Shown: positions 1 to 7,385 of the stretch, in pieces
Position numbering within the stretch: the first letter of the stretch is position 1
Layout of the letters: each line of letters starts with the position of its first letter
Program-made: the position numbers and the translations under genes
The notes under the pieces: model-generated
What the model was told of the DNA's origin: nothing
The model's input: only the letters and a program-made list of their open reading frames with translations
The model's database searches: none
Assembly: GCA_937976175.1 (NCBI GenBank)
Contig: CALJTN010000027.1
Coordinates: forward strand, 1 to 35,999
Reading direction: 5' to 3'
DNA: 35,999 nt
Source: an uncultured Clostridiaceae bacterium
GTDB taxonomy: Bacteria > Bacillota > Clostridia > Clostridiales > Clostridiaceae

Positions 1-220
1 TGTTTGGTAAGTTTATACTAAAATAAGAATAATAATTTATAGCTCCAATAATAAAAAAACAAACTACTAGATAGAAAAATTTCCTGTTTATTGTAAAATA
101 CATTATAGCTAAAAAAGATGCAGTTATAACTGCACCTAAAATAGGGTTACCAATTAAGATTAAGCAAGTAAAGCATCCCATAAATATTGTTATTGCATAA
201 TACACTAAGGGTCTAACCAT
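1..220 (-). CDS. comEC: Probable ComEC/Rec2 competence channel, N-terminal part (runs off left edge)
   Basis: An open frame of 73 codons starts at the ATG at 218-220 and leaves the window. It begins MVRPLVYYAITIFMG and is almost entirely hydrophobic, with two or three predicted membrane helices. An 'RPL.YYA' start followed by helices is typical of the N-terminal domain of ComEC, the channel that carries single-stranded DNA across the membrane during transformation. There is no strong Shine-Dalgarno sequence; the upstream gene ends 44 bases away, so translation may depend on read-through transcription. The comEA gene, often next to comEC, lies about 20 kb away here. The identification rests only on this short N-terminus. 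Another polytopic membrane protein is possible. Confidence 0.55.
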   Translation of the reverse strand, partial: MVRPLVYYAITIFMGCFTCLILIGNPILGAVITASFLAIMYFTINRKFFYLVVCFFIIGAINYYSYFSINLPN

Positions 221-264
221 AATAAATTATTTCACTTGAAAATTTATTTATTAAAAAGAACATA

Positions 265-513
265 TTAATTTGTCCCATCCTTTTCTACTTCTATTATAAT
301 TTCAACATTATGGATATTAGGAATTGCATGGATGTGTTTTACATGAGGTATTCCAGCTTTATTTTTTATCTTAAAATAATTACAAGTAATCTCTTCAGCT
401 GCTTTTTCAGATAAATTATTATAATTAACAAAGTATTCTTCTTCTGGCATATCTAAAAAAATTGTGTTACTTCCTATTACCTTTGTTTCAAATATATTTT
501 CAAGCATTTTCAC
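265..513 (-). CDS. Hypothetical protein, 82 aa
   Basis: I do not recognise this protein. It is small, soluble and acidic, has a His-rich stretch near residues 57-68 (HVKHIHAIPNIH), and no membrane helix or signal peptide. The start is well supported by GGAGGTG seven bases upstream of the ATG. It lies between a holin-like gene and the probable comEC on the same strand, with short gaps, so it is probably co-transcribed with both. Position is the only hint to its role. The His cluster could bind a metal, but nothing else in the sequence supports that. Confidence 0.7.
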   Translation of the reverse strand: MKMLENIFETKVIGSNTIFLDMPEEEYFVNYNNLSEKAAEEITCNYFKIKNKAGIPHVKHIHAIPNIHNVEIIIEVEKDGTN

Positions 514-550
514 ACCTCCACAATTTTATTTTATCCAATAAATATTGAAA

Positions 551-826
551 TTAATCAGGGTGTTTTTTCTTATTCTTCATTTCTCTAACACTATTGGAGA
601 CTTCTTTTCCACTAGAATATAATCCTGATGCACTCATTCCCATTATTAATCCTGTAATTATTCCATTTTTAATATCCCCGTTATTTTCAAATACCACTCC
701 AAAAATAACTCCAAGTAAAGTAGATGTTAAGGGAGCAAATTTTTTGGGAAGTCCTGCTTTTTTTATCACGTCCACTAACATGGTTATTATGGGTATAATT
801 GCAATACCTTTATAATCATAATTCAT
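551..826 (-). CDS. Holin-like small membrane protein (Phage_holin_2_4-type)
   Basis: A 91-residue protein with two hydrophobic segments (about residues 7-20 and 34-47), a third glycine/alanine-rich segment near residues 56-70, and a charged C-terminus ending KNKKKHPD. The pattern 'YKGIAIIPIITMLVDV' followed by 'LPKKFAPL' resembles the small superfamily-II-like holins found singly in many clostridial chromosomes. Holins make membrane pores. For these stand-alone chromosomal copies the role is not established. No endolysin or other phage gene is near. The start is fixed by TTGGAGG in front of the ATG. Family assignment is from recalled sequence patterns. Confidence 0.65.
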   Translation of the reverse strand: MNYDYKGIAIIPIITMLVDVIKKAGLPKKFAPLTSTLLGVIFGVVFENNGDIKNGIITGLIMGMSASGLYSSGKEVSNSVREMKNKKKHPD

Positions 827-916
827 AATAAACCTCCAATCACATAATTATACTTATATATTTATATGACTGCAGGTTTATATTATTTACCATTTTTTTG
901 TTACCAACCTTAATTT

Positions 917-3382
917 TTAGTAGTATACCAAATATAGAATAAAGCTACTTTGAAGTAATAAATTTAAAATTATTACCATATAAGAAATTTTATTTTTTAA
1001 AAAGTGCTTTTCGCATAATAATGTTAAGCTGAATACATTTTGATATAAAGCGAAAACAGCCAAGCTTATATGTTGTAAATTTATAGTAATGAACCTAGAT
1101 ATATAAGGTAGCGCTAAGAAATATATAGCAGTAATTATAAGAGAATTTTTAATAGAAACTCTTTTTATATAGCTGTAGTCTATACTCTTAGTATTTTGAT
1201 TTGTATTCCTATTTTGTAATAGAATTGAAACACCACAACAGGGTATAGTTATAAAGTTCAAATACAAAGCACCAATTAGGGTGAATGGTAACTCACCCCT
1301 AGTAACCAAACTTACTAATATTATAAGGACTTCACTTAGACCTACAGCACTTAGAAATAATCCTAGTTTTCTCAGATAGCTAATAATTTTTTTACTATGC
1401 TCCACTAAATTAATTATTTCACTAAAACTATTCTCTTGTAAAAACAAACTTGAAAGTTTTTTTACTACGTTACTACATTCACTTCCTACTGAAATAGACA
1501 CGCAAGAATTATTAAGATATTCTAGATCCGTCAATGTATCTCCTATTGAAGCTACGGAATGACCTTTATAGTTTAAAGAATTAACAATTTCACTTTTGTG
1601 TTTGGGAGAAATTTTAGAGAAAATACTAACACTATCAATATTTTTTTCAAATTCTTCTTTGCTCATGTAATCAATTTCTATGCCCGATAAAACCTGCTCT
1701 TGTTTATGTGTAATTCCTATGATTTTTCCAAAAGCAAGAGATGCCAATTTATTATCTTCTTCATCTATAATAGGTCTAATATTCATATCCTGACATATTT
1801 TTATGGCTACATAGGAGCTTTCCTTTATTGGATTTTCAAAGCCCATTAACCCTACAAAAACTAGATTACTTTCAATGTTTTCATCAACGCTAGGTTCATA
1901 ATTAAAGTTTCTATATCCAAGCCCTATGACATTATACGCTTTATTAGACATTTCTATATGAATATTTATAATGTTTTCAATGTCAGTATCTTTAATCTCT
2001 TTTTCTACACCATTAATTAATATATGAGTGCATTTATTTAGCAAACTATCAAGAGTACCCTTTACATTAGCTCTATATCTATCCTCAATCTTATTTACAA
2101 CAGTTTTAATCCTTTTATAGGAATCATAAGGTACTTGGAAAACCCTCTCTTGCTTACCCTCTAACTTGTCCCGTTCTACAAAGGCTTCATTGCAAAATTT
2201 AAGAATAGCACATTCTGCCAAATCATCAATGGAATTATTATTGCCTATCTCTGATTTAGCATCATTGCAAAGCAATGCTATGTTCATTACTCTCTCTATA
2301 TCACCTTCAATTGTAATGCTCTGATTTTTAACGTCAATAAGCATATTATCACAATAAATTTCTCTAAAAATAAGTTTATTCTCCGAAATAGCTCCAATTT
2401 TCTTTGTAAATATTGCAGAGATATTTGATAAGAAGTACATAGTTGAAATATTCTTTATGAATATATTTTTCTTCTTAAATTGTACAAATATAACATAAAA
2501 AAATAAAAATATTATTATAATAAAAACTGGTGGATTAAGTGCCATAGAAATATATATAAGTGAATTTATAATTTCATAAATATGATTTTTTTTATAAAGC
2601 ATAAAAGCTAAAGTAACTGCCATAGCTATTATATTAATTATAGACACCTTATTTACCATTTTAATTAAACTCTTGCTAAAAACACCATTGTCATTTTTAT
2701 GTTCAAGTAATACCTTTATAATCTTCCCAATTTGCGTATTCATTCCCGTAGCAATAACTATGCCCAGTCCAGAACCTTCAGTAATGATAGACGATTTAAA
2801 AACTACATTTTTAATTTCGGAAAGATTTATAACTTCGCCCTCTATCTTCATAGAGTATTTTTCCACTTCATATTTTTCACCTGTTATAGCAACCTCTTTA
2901 ACCTTAATATCCTGAGACTCTAATATCCTAATATCTGCCGGAACATAGCTATCCTTTTCTAAAAAAACTATATCTCCAACTACCATTTCCTCACAAGATA
3001 TTTTACACACTTTTCCGCTTCTTATTACATATGAAAAAGGGGTGTTTAAATTATCAATTGATTTTAAATTTTTTCCTTCTTTATATTTCCCATTGATTAG
3101 GAATATGACGCTAATTATCATTAGAAAAGCTACAATGTATGCTATATTGTGCAATTTATTATAAAATAGCATAGCTATAAAAGATAACCATAGAAGAACC
3201 CACAGTTGTTTTATTTCATCAACAATCAAAGTTAGAAGATTTTCAGTTTTAGGCTTTAAAATAACATTTTCTCCATAAGTTTCTCTCATATGCTTAATTT
3301 TACTCTCAGTTAATCCAAAACTAATGTCTGAATCTAAAATTTGCACTACCTTTGTCATTGTTTTTCCATACCATTGTTTCAT
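917..3382 (-). CDS. P-type cation ATPase homologue lacking catalytic motifs (pseudo-pump)
   Basis: An intact 821-codon frame with the full P-type ATPase plan: N-terminal cytosolic region (1-50), helix pairs (about 60-97 and 244-300), actuator domain (120-220, with an AITGEK remnant of the TGES loop at 166-170), phosphorylation and nucleotide domains (about 320-640), and C-terminal helices (668-820). The motifs needed for ATP hydrolysis are altered. The DKTGTLT loop reads KKIGAIS at 327-333, so Lys replaces the phosphorylated Asp. The PEGLP-type kink in helix 4 reads ALNPPVF (281-287). The TGD motif is replaced by PIIDEED (537-543). The hinge GDGVNDAP reads GDTLTDLE (614-621). A KGTLDSLLNKCT remnant of the nucleotide-site KGAPE motif survives at 441-452. 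No stop or frameshift interrupts it, so it seems maintained for a non-pumping role. It may be co-transcribed with the holin-like gene. Confidence 0.85.
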   Translation of the reverse strand: MKQWYGKTMTKVVQILDSDISFGLTESKIKHMRETYGENVILKPKTENLLTLIVDEIKQLWVLLWLSFIAMLFYNKLHNIAYIVAFLMIISVIFLINGKYKEGKNLKSIDNLNTPFSYVIRSGKVCKISCEEMVVGDIVFLEKDSYVPADIRILESQDIKVKEVAITGEKYEVEKYSMKIEGEVINLSEIKNVVFKSSIITEGSGLGIVIATGMNTQIGKIIKVLLEHKNDNGVFSKSLIKMVNKVSIINIIAMAVTLAFMLYKKNHIYEIINSLIYISMALNPPVFIIIIFLFFYVIFVQFKKKNIFIKNISTMYFLSNISAIFTKKIGAISENKLIFREIYCDNMLIDVKNQSITIEGDIERVMNIALLCNDAKSEIGNNNSIDDLAECAILKFCNEAFVERDKLEGKQERVFQVPYDSYKRIKTVVNKIEDRYRANVKGTLDSLLNKCTHILINGVEKEIKDTDIENIINIHIEMSNKAYNVIGLGYRNFNYEPSVDENIESNLVFVGLMGFENPIKESSYVAIKICQDMNIRPIIDEEDNKLASLAFGKIIGITHKQEQVLSGIEIDYMSKEEFEKNIDSVSIFSKISPKHKSEIVNSLNYKGHSVASIGDTLTDLEYLNNSCVSISVGSECSNVVKKLSSLFLQENSFSEIINLVEHSKKIISYLRKLGLFLSAVGLSEVLIILVSLVTRGELPFTLIGALYLNFITIPCCGVSILLQNRNTNQNTKSIDYSYIKRVSIKNSLIITAIYFLALPYISRFITINLQHISLAVFALYQNVFSLTLLCEKHFLKNKISYMVIILNLLLQSSFILYLVYY

Positions 3383-3438
3383 ATTGTTAACCTATCCTTT
3401 TGCATTTTTTATCCATTATAATCTTCGTGCAATAAATA

Positions 3439-3469
3439 GGAGACTTTAGCATAAATAGCTAAGGTCTCC
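3439..3469. other. 12-bp inverted repeat (possible weak terminator)
   Basis: The arms GGAGACTTTAGC (3439-3450) and GCTAAGGTCTCC (3458-3469) pair with a 7-base loop. Read on the plus strand the one odd pair is a U-G wobble; read on the minus strand it is an A-C mismatch. It lies between the Cys-rich gene and the P-type ATPase homologue, both on the minus strand. No clear T-run follows on the minus strand, so termination there would be weak. A regulatory hairpin in the ATPase leader is equally possible. Confidence 0.45.
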
Positions 3470-3548
3470 GTAATTTTAAACCCTAATTTAATTATATCAA
3501 AAATTCAGTTTTTTGCATACTAACATTCAAAACCTCATTATGATAACT

Positions 3549-3695
3549 TTAGTAGTCATACTTACAACAATGTCTGCGATGACGTCTGCGACATTTCCTA
3601 CGATTATTTATAATAATTGTATTACAACAACAATCATCGCCATAACCATAGCTACCATCACATAGTAATAGTAATGCTATCCACCAACAACACAT
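3549..3695 (-). CDS. Small Cys/Arg-rich protein, 48 aa
   Basis: I do not recognise a family. The peptide begins MCCWWIALLLLC, continues with a Gly/Tyr-rich stretch and a CCC cluster, and ends with an Arg/His/Cys-rich tail (RRKCRRRHRRHCCKYDY). The hydrophobic start could be a membrane anchor. I chose the ATG at 3693-3695 because a strong GGGAGGAGG lies 8 bases upstream. An in-frame ATG at 3731 would put that site inside the gene. Cys-rich, Tyr-ending small proteins are common among clostridial spore-layer proteins, but that is only an analogy. The downstream hairpin at 3439-3469 may end its transcript. Confidence 0.6.
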   Translation of the reverse strand: MCCWWIALLLLCDGSYGYGDDCCCNTIIINNRRKCRRRHRRHCCKYDY

Positions 3696-3821
3696 ATATA
3701 TTTCCTCCTCCCTGAAGGTAAATATTCTCACTCAAACTTTCTTCTCTTAAGCTCTTTTATTAATACTTCTTTTGTTAATATATAATATTACCCTTATTAT
3801 AAAAAGGTTCCAACTAAAAAT

Positions 3822-3860
3822 TAGAAATAAAAAAATAACAGAATCTATCATCTGTTATTT
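3822..3860 (-). terminator. Rho-independent terminator after MORN gene
   Basis: A perfect 10-bp stem (AAATAACAGA, 3833-3842, with TCTGTTATTT, 3851-3860) and an 8-base loop. On the minus strand it is followed by a T-rich run from the As at 3822-3832. It lies 11 bases past the stop of the MORN-repeat gene. Confidence 0.85.
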
Positions 3861-3871
3861 TAATTATTTTT

Positions 3872-4417
3872 CTATTTTATCAGTGAATTGCTTTTAGATT
3901 TTCCCCATTCAATTTCTTCATTGGAATAAATATACATTCCTTGTCCGTCTCTTTCATCATTTTGCCACTGCCCTATATATTTTTCTCCTTCTGTCCAAGT
4001 ATGGATTCCTTCACCATGTCTAAGTCCATCCTTCCAGGCGCCTACATATGTATCTCCATCCGGCCATATGCAAATACCTTGTCCACTTTTTTCACCGTTG
4101 TCCCAATTTCCTATATATTTTTCACCATCTGGCCAAGTATATATTCCATATCCATGTTTTTCATCATTACTCCACTCACCTATATATTTTTCTCCGCATG
4201 CAAAGGTAAGAGTTCCCTGTCCGTGCATTTGGTCATTTTTCCAAAGACCTACATATTTACTTCCATCTCTATAAGTAAAAGTGCCTTCACCATGCTTTTT
4301 ACCGTCTAATCTTTCTCCTTCATAGATTCCTCCGTGAACATGTTCTGTTTTAGGGATTACTACATTATGTATTTTCACTTTATTCAAACTTTCTTTACTG
4401 CATTTTATGTTTTTCAT
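3872..4417 (-). CDS. MORN-repeat protein, 181 aa
   Basis: After about 20 basic, Lys-rich residues, most of the protein is a run of six to seven MORN repeats of about 23 residues, each of the form Y-x-G-x-W-x-(N/D)-(D/G)-x-x-x-G-x-G-x-x-(T/I)-(Y/W), for example YIGEWSNDEKHGYGIYTW. MORN repeats form elongated beta-hairpin stacks that in known cases bind lipids or proteins. No catalytic domain is attached, so the partner is unknown. There is no signal peptide. I chose the ATG at 4415-4417 because AAAGGAG stands at the right distance. The in-frame ATG 27 bases upstream has no ribosome site. A structured repeat (4456-4502) lies 39 bases upstream of this start, and a strong terminator follows the gene. 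Confidence 0.85.
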   Translation of the reverse strand: MKNIKCSKESLNKVKIHNVVIPKTEHVHGGIYEGERLDGKKHGEGTFTYRDGSKYVGLWKNDQMHGQGTLTFACGEKYIGEWSNDEKHGYGIYTWPDGEKYIGNWDNGEKSGQGICIWPDGDTYVGAWKDGLRHGEGIHTWTEGEKYIGQWQNDERDGQGMYIYSNEEIEWGKSKSNSLIK

Positions 4418-4455
4418 ATTCCTATCACTCCTTTGTTTAGGCATGTTTGTTAAAT

Positions 4456-4502
4456 CAGCACTTGCTGTGCTGTATTATTGGCCACTTCTGAAATGTGGTT
4501 AA
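4456..4502. repeat. Short copy of a two-member structured repeat
   Basis: Two adjacent hairpins: CAGCAC/GTGCTG (4456-4461 and 4467-4472) and CCAC/GTGG (4482-4485 and 4494-4497) around a TTCTGAAAT core. The same arrangement occurs at 28672-28800 with a longer insert. On the minus strand both copies carry the order TTAA, stem, ATTTCAGAA, stem, AATA, CAGCAC. It sits 39 bases upstream of the MORN start codon and is probably in its 5' leader. Confidence 0.6.
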
Positions 4503-4571
4503 ATTGATTCTTTCATACTTTTTCTTTAATATACTATACCACAGTTCTTTAAATATTAGTTAATGTTTTTT

Positions 4572-4609
4572 TGCAAAATAAAAACCTATAGGAACTAATT
4601 CCTATAGGT
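4572..4609 (-). terminator. Rho-independent terminator after zinc-ribbon gene
   Basis: A perfect 11-bp stem (ACCTATAGGAA, 4584-4594, with its complement at 4599-4609), a 4-base loop, and a T-run on the minus strand. It lies 18 bases past the stop of the zinc-ribbon gene. Confidence 0.88.
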
Positions 4610-4627
4610 AACTTTTATTAGATAATA

Positions 4628-4792
4628 TTATCTTTGAAATCCTCTATTGTTTTGTTGTTTTTTAGCTCTTCTACAATCAGGACATCTTTGTGGCTCATTT
4701 TCGAACCCTTTTTCTTTATAAAATGCTTGCTCACCCTCAGTGAATACAAATTCTTGTGAACAATCTTTACATACTATAGTCTTATCTGTCAT
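4628..4792 (-). CDS. Zinc-ribbon domain protein, 54 aa
   Basis: A gene of only 54 codons, translated by hand. The protein begins MTDKTIVCKDCSQEFVFT and has two Cys-x2-Cys pairs (CKDC near residues 8-11, CPDC near 37-40) separated by a segment ending in a basic RRAKKQQNN tail. This is the standard small zinc-ribbon family common in Firmicutes, with one metal site built from the two CxxC knuckles. Its function is unknown; nucleic-acid binding is often supposed. The start is supported by AAAGGAG upstream, and a strong terminator follows. It appears to be a single-gene unit. Confidence 0.85.
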   Translation of the reverse strand: MTDKTIVCKDCSQEFVFTEGEQAFYKEKGFENEPQRCPDCRRAKKQQNNRGFQR

Positions 4793-4994
4793 TTAAACAT
4801 TTCTCCTTTTTAATTATATTAAGATTTAAGATCTGATTTACTTTATATGCCTAAAAAGGTAATGTTTTAATCATATTAAATCTTTATGTTGTTGATTTTT
4901 ATAATCTCAACTCATTTAGAATAACATATATATCATTAATGTGCAATACTTTTCTTTAAATACTTTTGAAAAAACACTAAATATTTACTATTTA

Positions 4995-5174
4995 TTACTT
5001 ACTGTTTCGCGCCAAAGTTAAATTAATAGTTTCTTTAACAAAATCAATAGCTTGTAGCTTACTATGACCCTTATGTTTAATTTCCTCTTGGCCTTTTCTC
5101 GCTATCGCCCTATATGGATATTCTTTCTCATTATTTTCTACGACTTCTATTTCATAACCTCTATACTCTTCCAT
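4995..5174 (-). CDS. Hypothetical protein, 59 aa
   Basis: A 59-codon gene, translated by hand, starting MEEYRGYEIEVVEN and ending TINLTLARNSK. It is soluble, charged, and reads as a small alpha/beta protein: two short strand-like segments, then a helix (about residues 38-52). I do not recognise a family. The start has AGAGGTGAAAT directly upstream, a good ribosome site. It lies between the end of the V-ATPase operon and the zinc-ribbon gene. The roughly 200 bases after it (4793-4994) contain nothing I can identify. Confidence 0.65.
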   Translation of the reverse strand: MEEYRGYEIEVVENNEKEYPYRAIARKGQEEIKHKGHSKLQAIDFVKETINLTLARNSK

Positions 5175-5337
5175 ATTTCACCTCTTAATATTTATTTTAA
5201 GTGTTGTTCATAATTATATACTTTACATGTATTACTTAAAACTAAGCTATAATGTTATTATATCACATATTAAATAATTTGAATATTCTTATATTGAAAT
5301 TATCTAGTTTTAATTTTTGTTCCTAGAAAAGCTAAGT

Positions 5338-5955
5338 TTATAGATTATTATGTTTCTTTTTTACTACTTTTAATCTAAAAAAATCTTCTCTTTCTTTTTC
5401 TTCTAAAACTTCTGTAACAAACTTCACTATTTCCTGAAATTTAGGAATCTGTATATTTTGAAGCGCATTTGCTCTTTTTTGAGTTTTCTTTACTTCTAGG
5501 GCTAATCTGTAGACAGCATTCTCTACTTCTGCTAGCTCATAGGTTAAATATTTTACCTTGTTAAACTCTTTCATTGCCTCATCAATAGCAGCACTACTTC
5601 TGTAAAATCCATATTTCGGTTCAATTTCTTTTCTCTCGAAAATAATTTTAGGAACTTCTACACCCATAACACTTTTAAACAAAATTTTATAGTCCTTTGC
5701 TTCTTCTACAGTCATAGCTATATCTTCTATATTTATTATTCCGGAATTTATGTTTGCAGATTCTAGGGCTTTATATGCTTTTGAAAAGGTTATATTTACC
5801 TCCCCTTGAAGTTCATGAGCTTTTGATACATAAGACATCATTTCTCTTATAAGTACATTTCTTTTTTTATCTAGTAACTCAAAACCTTTTTTAGAAAAGG
5901 CCAGTGAATTTTTAGCAGCTATTAAAGTAGCCTTAGTTGGTGCAAAGTTTTCCAT
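5338..5955 (-). CDS. ntpD: V/A-type ATPase subunit D (central stalk)
   Basis: Subunit D forms the long coiled-coil rotor axle inside the A3B3 head and couples ATP turnover to the membrane ring. The 205-residue protein starts 'APTKATLIAAK', a hallmark of the family, and is helical with long coiled-coil segments at both ends. Its length is normal. It is the last gene of the operon, starting one base after the stop of subunit B, so translation is probably coupled. The ribosome site is a weak GGTGA inside the end of B. I see no convincing terminator directly after it. Confidence 0.95.
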   Translation of the reverse strand: MENFAPTKATLIAAKNSLAFSKKGFELLDKKRNVLIREMMSYVSKAHELQGEVNITFSKAYKALESANINSGIINIEDIAMTVEEAKDYKILFKSVMGVEVPKIIFERKEIEPKYGFYRSSAAIDEAMKEFNKVKYLTYELAEVENAVYRLALEVKKTQKRANALQNIQIPKFQEIVKFVTEVLEEKEREDFFRLKVVKKKHNNL

Positions 5956-5956
5956 A

Positions 5957-7339
5957 CTACTTCACCGCTTTTTTATAGTATTCATCTAAAATATTAGGTG
6001 AAACTCTGTCTAGCTCATTTTTAGGAAGTATACCTAGAACTTCCCAAGCTAAATCTAAAGTTTCTGCCATGTCCCTATTTTCATCATAATCCTGTTTTAA
6101 AAACCTTTCTTCAAAAGCTCTGCCAAAGTCCATATATATCTTATCTATTTCTGAAAGCTCATCTTCTCCTATAACTTGAGCTAGTGATATTACGTCTTGG
6201 ACTTTAGAGTAAGCTGCAAATATTTGATTTGATACATCCCCGTGATCTTCTCTAGTAAACCCTGAACCAATACCATCTTTCATAAGCCGAGATAGTGATG
6301 GAAGGCTGTTTATTGGTGGATATATGCCTCTTTGCTGGAGCCCCCGACTTAGAACAATCTGTCCTTCAGTTATAAACCCTGTAAGATCTGGTACTGGATG
6401 GGTTATATCATCATTAGGCATTGTTAATATAGGTATTTGTGTTATACTACCTTCTTTACCTTTCATCATACCAGCCCGTTCATATAAAGAAGCTAAATCT
6501 GAATATAAATATCCTGGATATCCCTTTCTACTTGGCACTTCTTCTTTTAATGAGGAAAGCTCTCGAAGCGCTTCGCAATAATTAGTCATATCTGTAAGTA
6601 TTACAAGTACATGCATACCTTCTTCAAAGGCCAAGTATTCTGCAGTAGTTAAAGCACACCTTGGTGTTATGATTCTCTCAACTATAGGGTCATCTGCTAA
6701 ATTTGTAAACATAACTACCTTTTCCAGTACTCCTGCTTCTTCAAATCTTTTTTTAAAGAAGTTAGCATCATCGTATTTTATGCCCATAGCCGCAAACACT
6801 ATACAAAATTTTTCAGATTCCTCACCAGAAACTCTTGCTTGCCGTACAATTTGTGCTGCTAGTTCATTATGAGCCATGCCGCTTCCGGAAAATATAGGAA
6901 GTTTTTGCCCCCTTATTAAGGTAGCCAGGCAGTCTATAGATGATATTCCTGTTTGTATATAGTTTCTAGGGTATTTTCTAGCTACAGGATTCATAGGCCT
7001 TCCGTTTACATCATATTTTTTGGGGGAATAAACCTCTCCCCCATTATCTCTTGCATGTCCTATTCCGTTAAATTCTCTTCCTAATACATCTTTTGTAATT
7101 GCTATTTTAAAGGATTCACCTTTGAAGTGTACTGAAGTATTATCTACTGCCATGCCAGTTGTTGTTTCAAAAACTTGTATTATAGCCTTATCTTTATATA
7201 TTTGAACCACCTTGCCCTTTTTCTTAACCTTTCCATCCACCAATATATCAACAATTTCGTCGTAGGCTACATCTTTCACATTTGAAAGTATAATTAAAGG
7301 ACCTTGGACTTTATTTAACATCAAGTATTCTCTTTTCAT
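5957..7339 (-). CDS. ntpB: V/A-type ATPase subunit B (non-catalytic)
   Basis: The regulatory subunit that alternates with A in the hexameric head. It is 460 residues with the usual beta-barrel (about 1-75), nucleotide-fold domain and helical C-terminal domain. In place of a Walker A motif it has SGSGMAHN at 151-158, as expected for non-catalytic B subunits. Other family blocks are visible ([26 protein letters not shown]). The start has GGTGGAG just upstream. It lies 46 bases after A and overlaps the ribosome site of D. Confidence 0.97.
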   Translation of the reverse strand: MKREYLMLNKVQGPLIILSNVKDVAYDEIVDILVDGKVKKKGKVVQIYKDKAIIQVFETTTGMAVDNTSVHFKGESFKIAITKDVLGREFNGIGHARDNGGEVYSPKKYDVNGRPMNPVARKYPRNYIQTGISSIDCLATLIRGQKLPIFSGSGMAHNELAAQIVRQARVSGEESEKFCIVFAAMGIKYDDANFFKKRFEEAGVLEKVVMFTNLADDPIVERIITPRCALTTAEYLAFEEGMHVLVILTDMTNYCEALRELSSLKEEVPSRKGYPGYLYSDLASLYERAGMMKGKEGSITQIPILTMPNDDITHPVPDLTGFITEGQIVLSRGLQQRGIYPPINSLPSLSRLMKDGIGSGFTREDHGDVSNQIFAAYSKVQDVISLAQVIGEDELSEIDKIYMDFGRAFEERFLKQDYDENRDMAETLDLAWEVLGILPKNELDRVSPNILDEYYKKAVK

Positions 7340-7385
7340 GCTCCACCGCCTTACTAATATTGGTAGGTAATTATAACTTTCTACC

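Noticed and set aside
551-826. Prophage remnant
   Set aside because: The holin-like gene stands alone. There is no integrase, endolysin, structural gene or attachment repeat nearby.
6324-6581. Plus-strand open frames inside the V-ATPase genes (also in selB, obg, comEA and radical-SAM genes)
   Set aside because: They lie antisense to well-supported conserved genes and lack ribosome sites and recognisable protein features.
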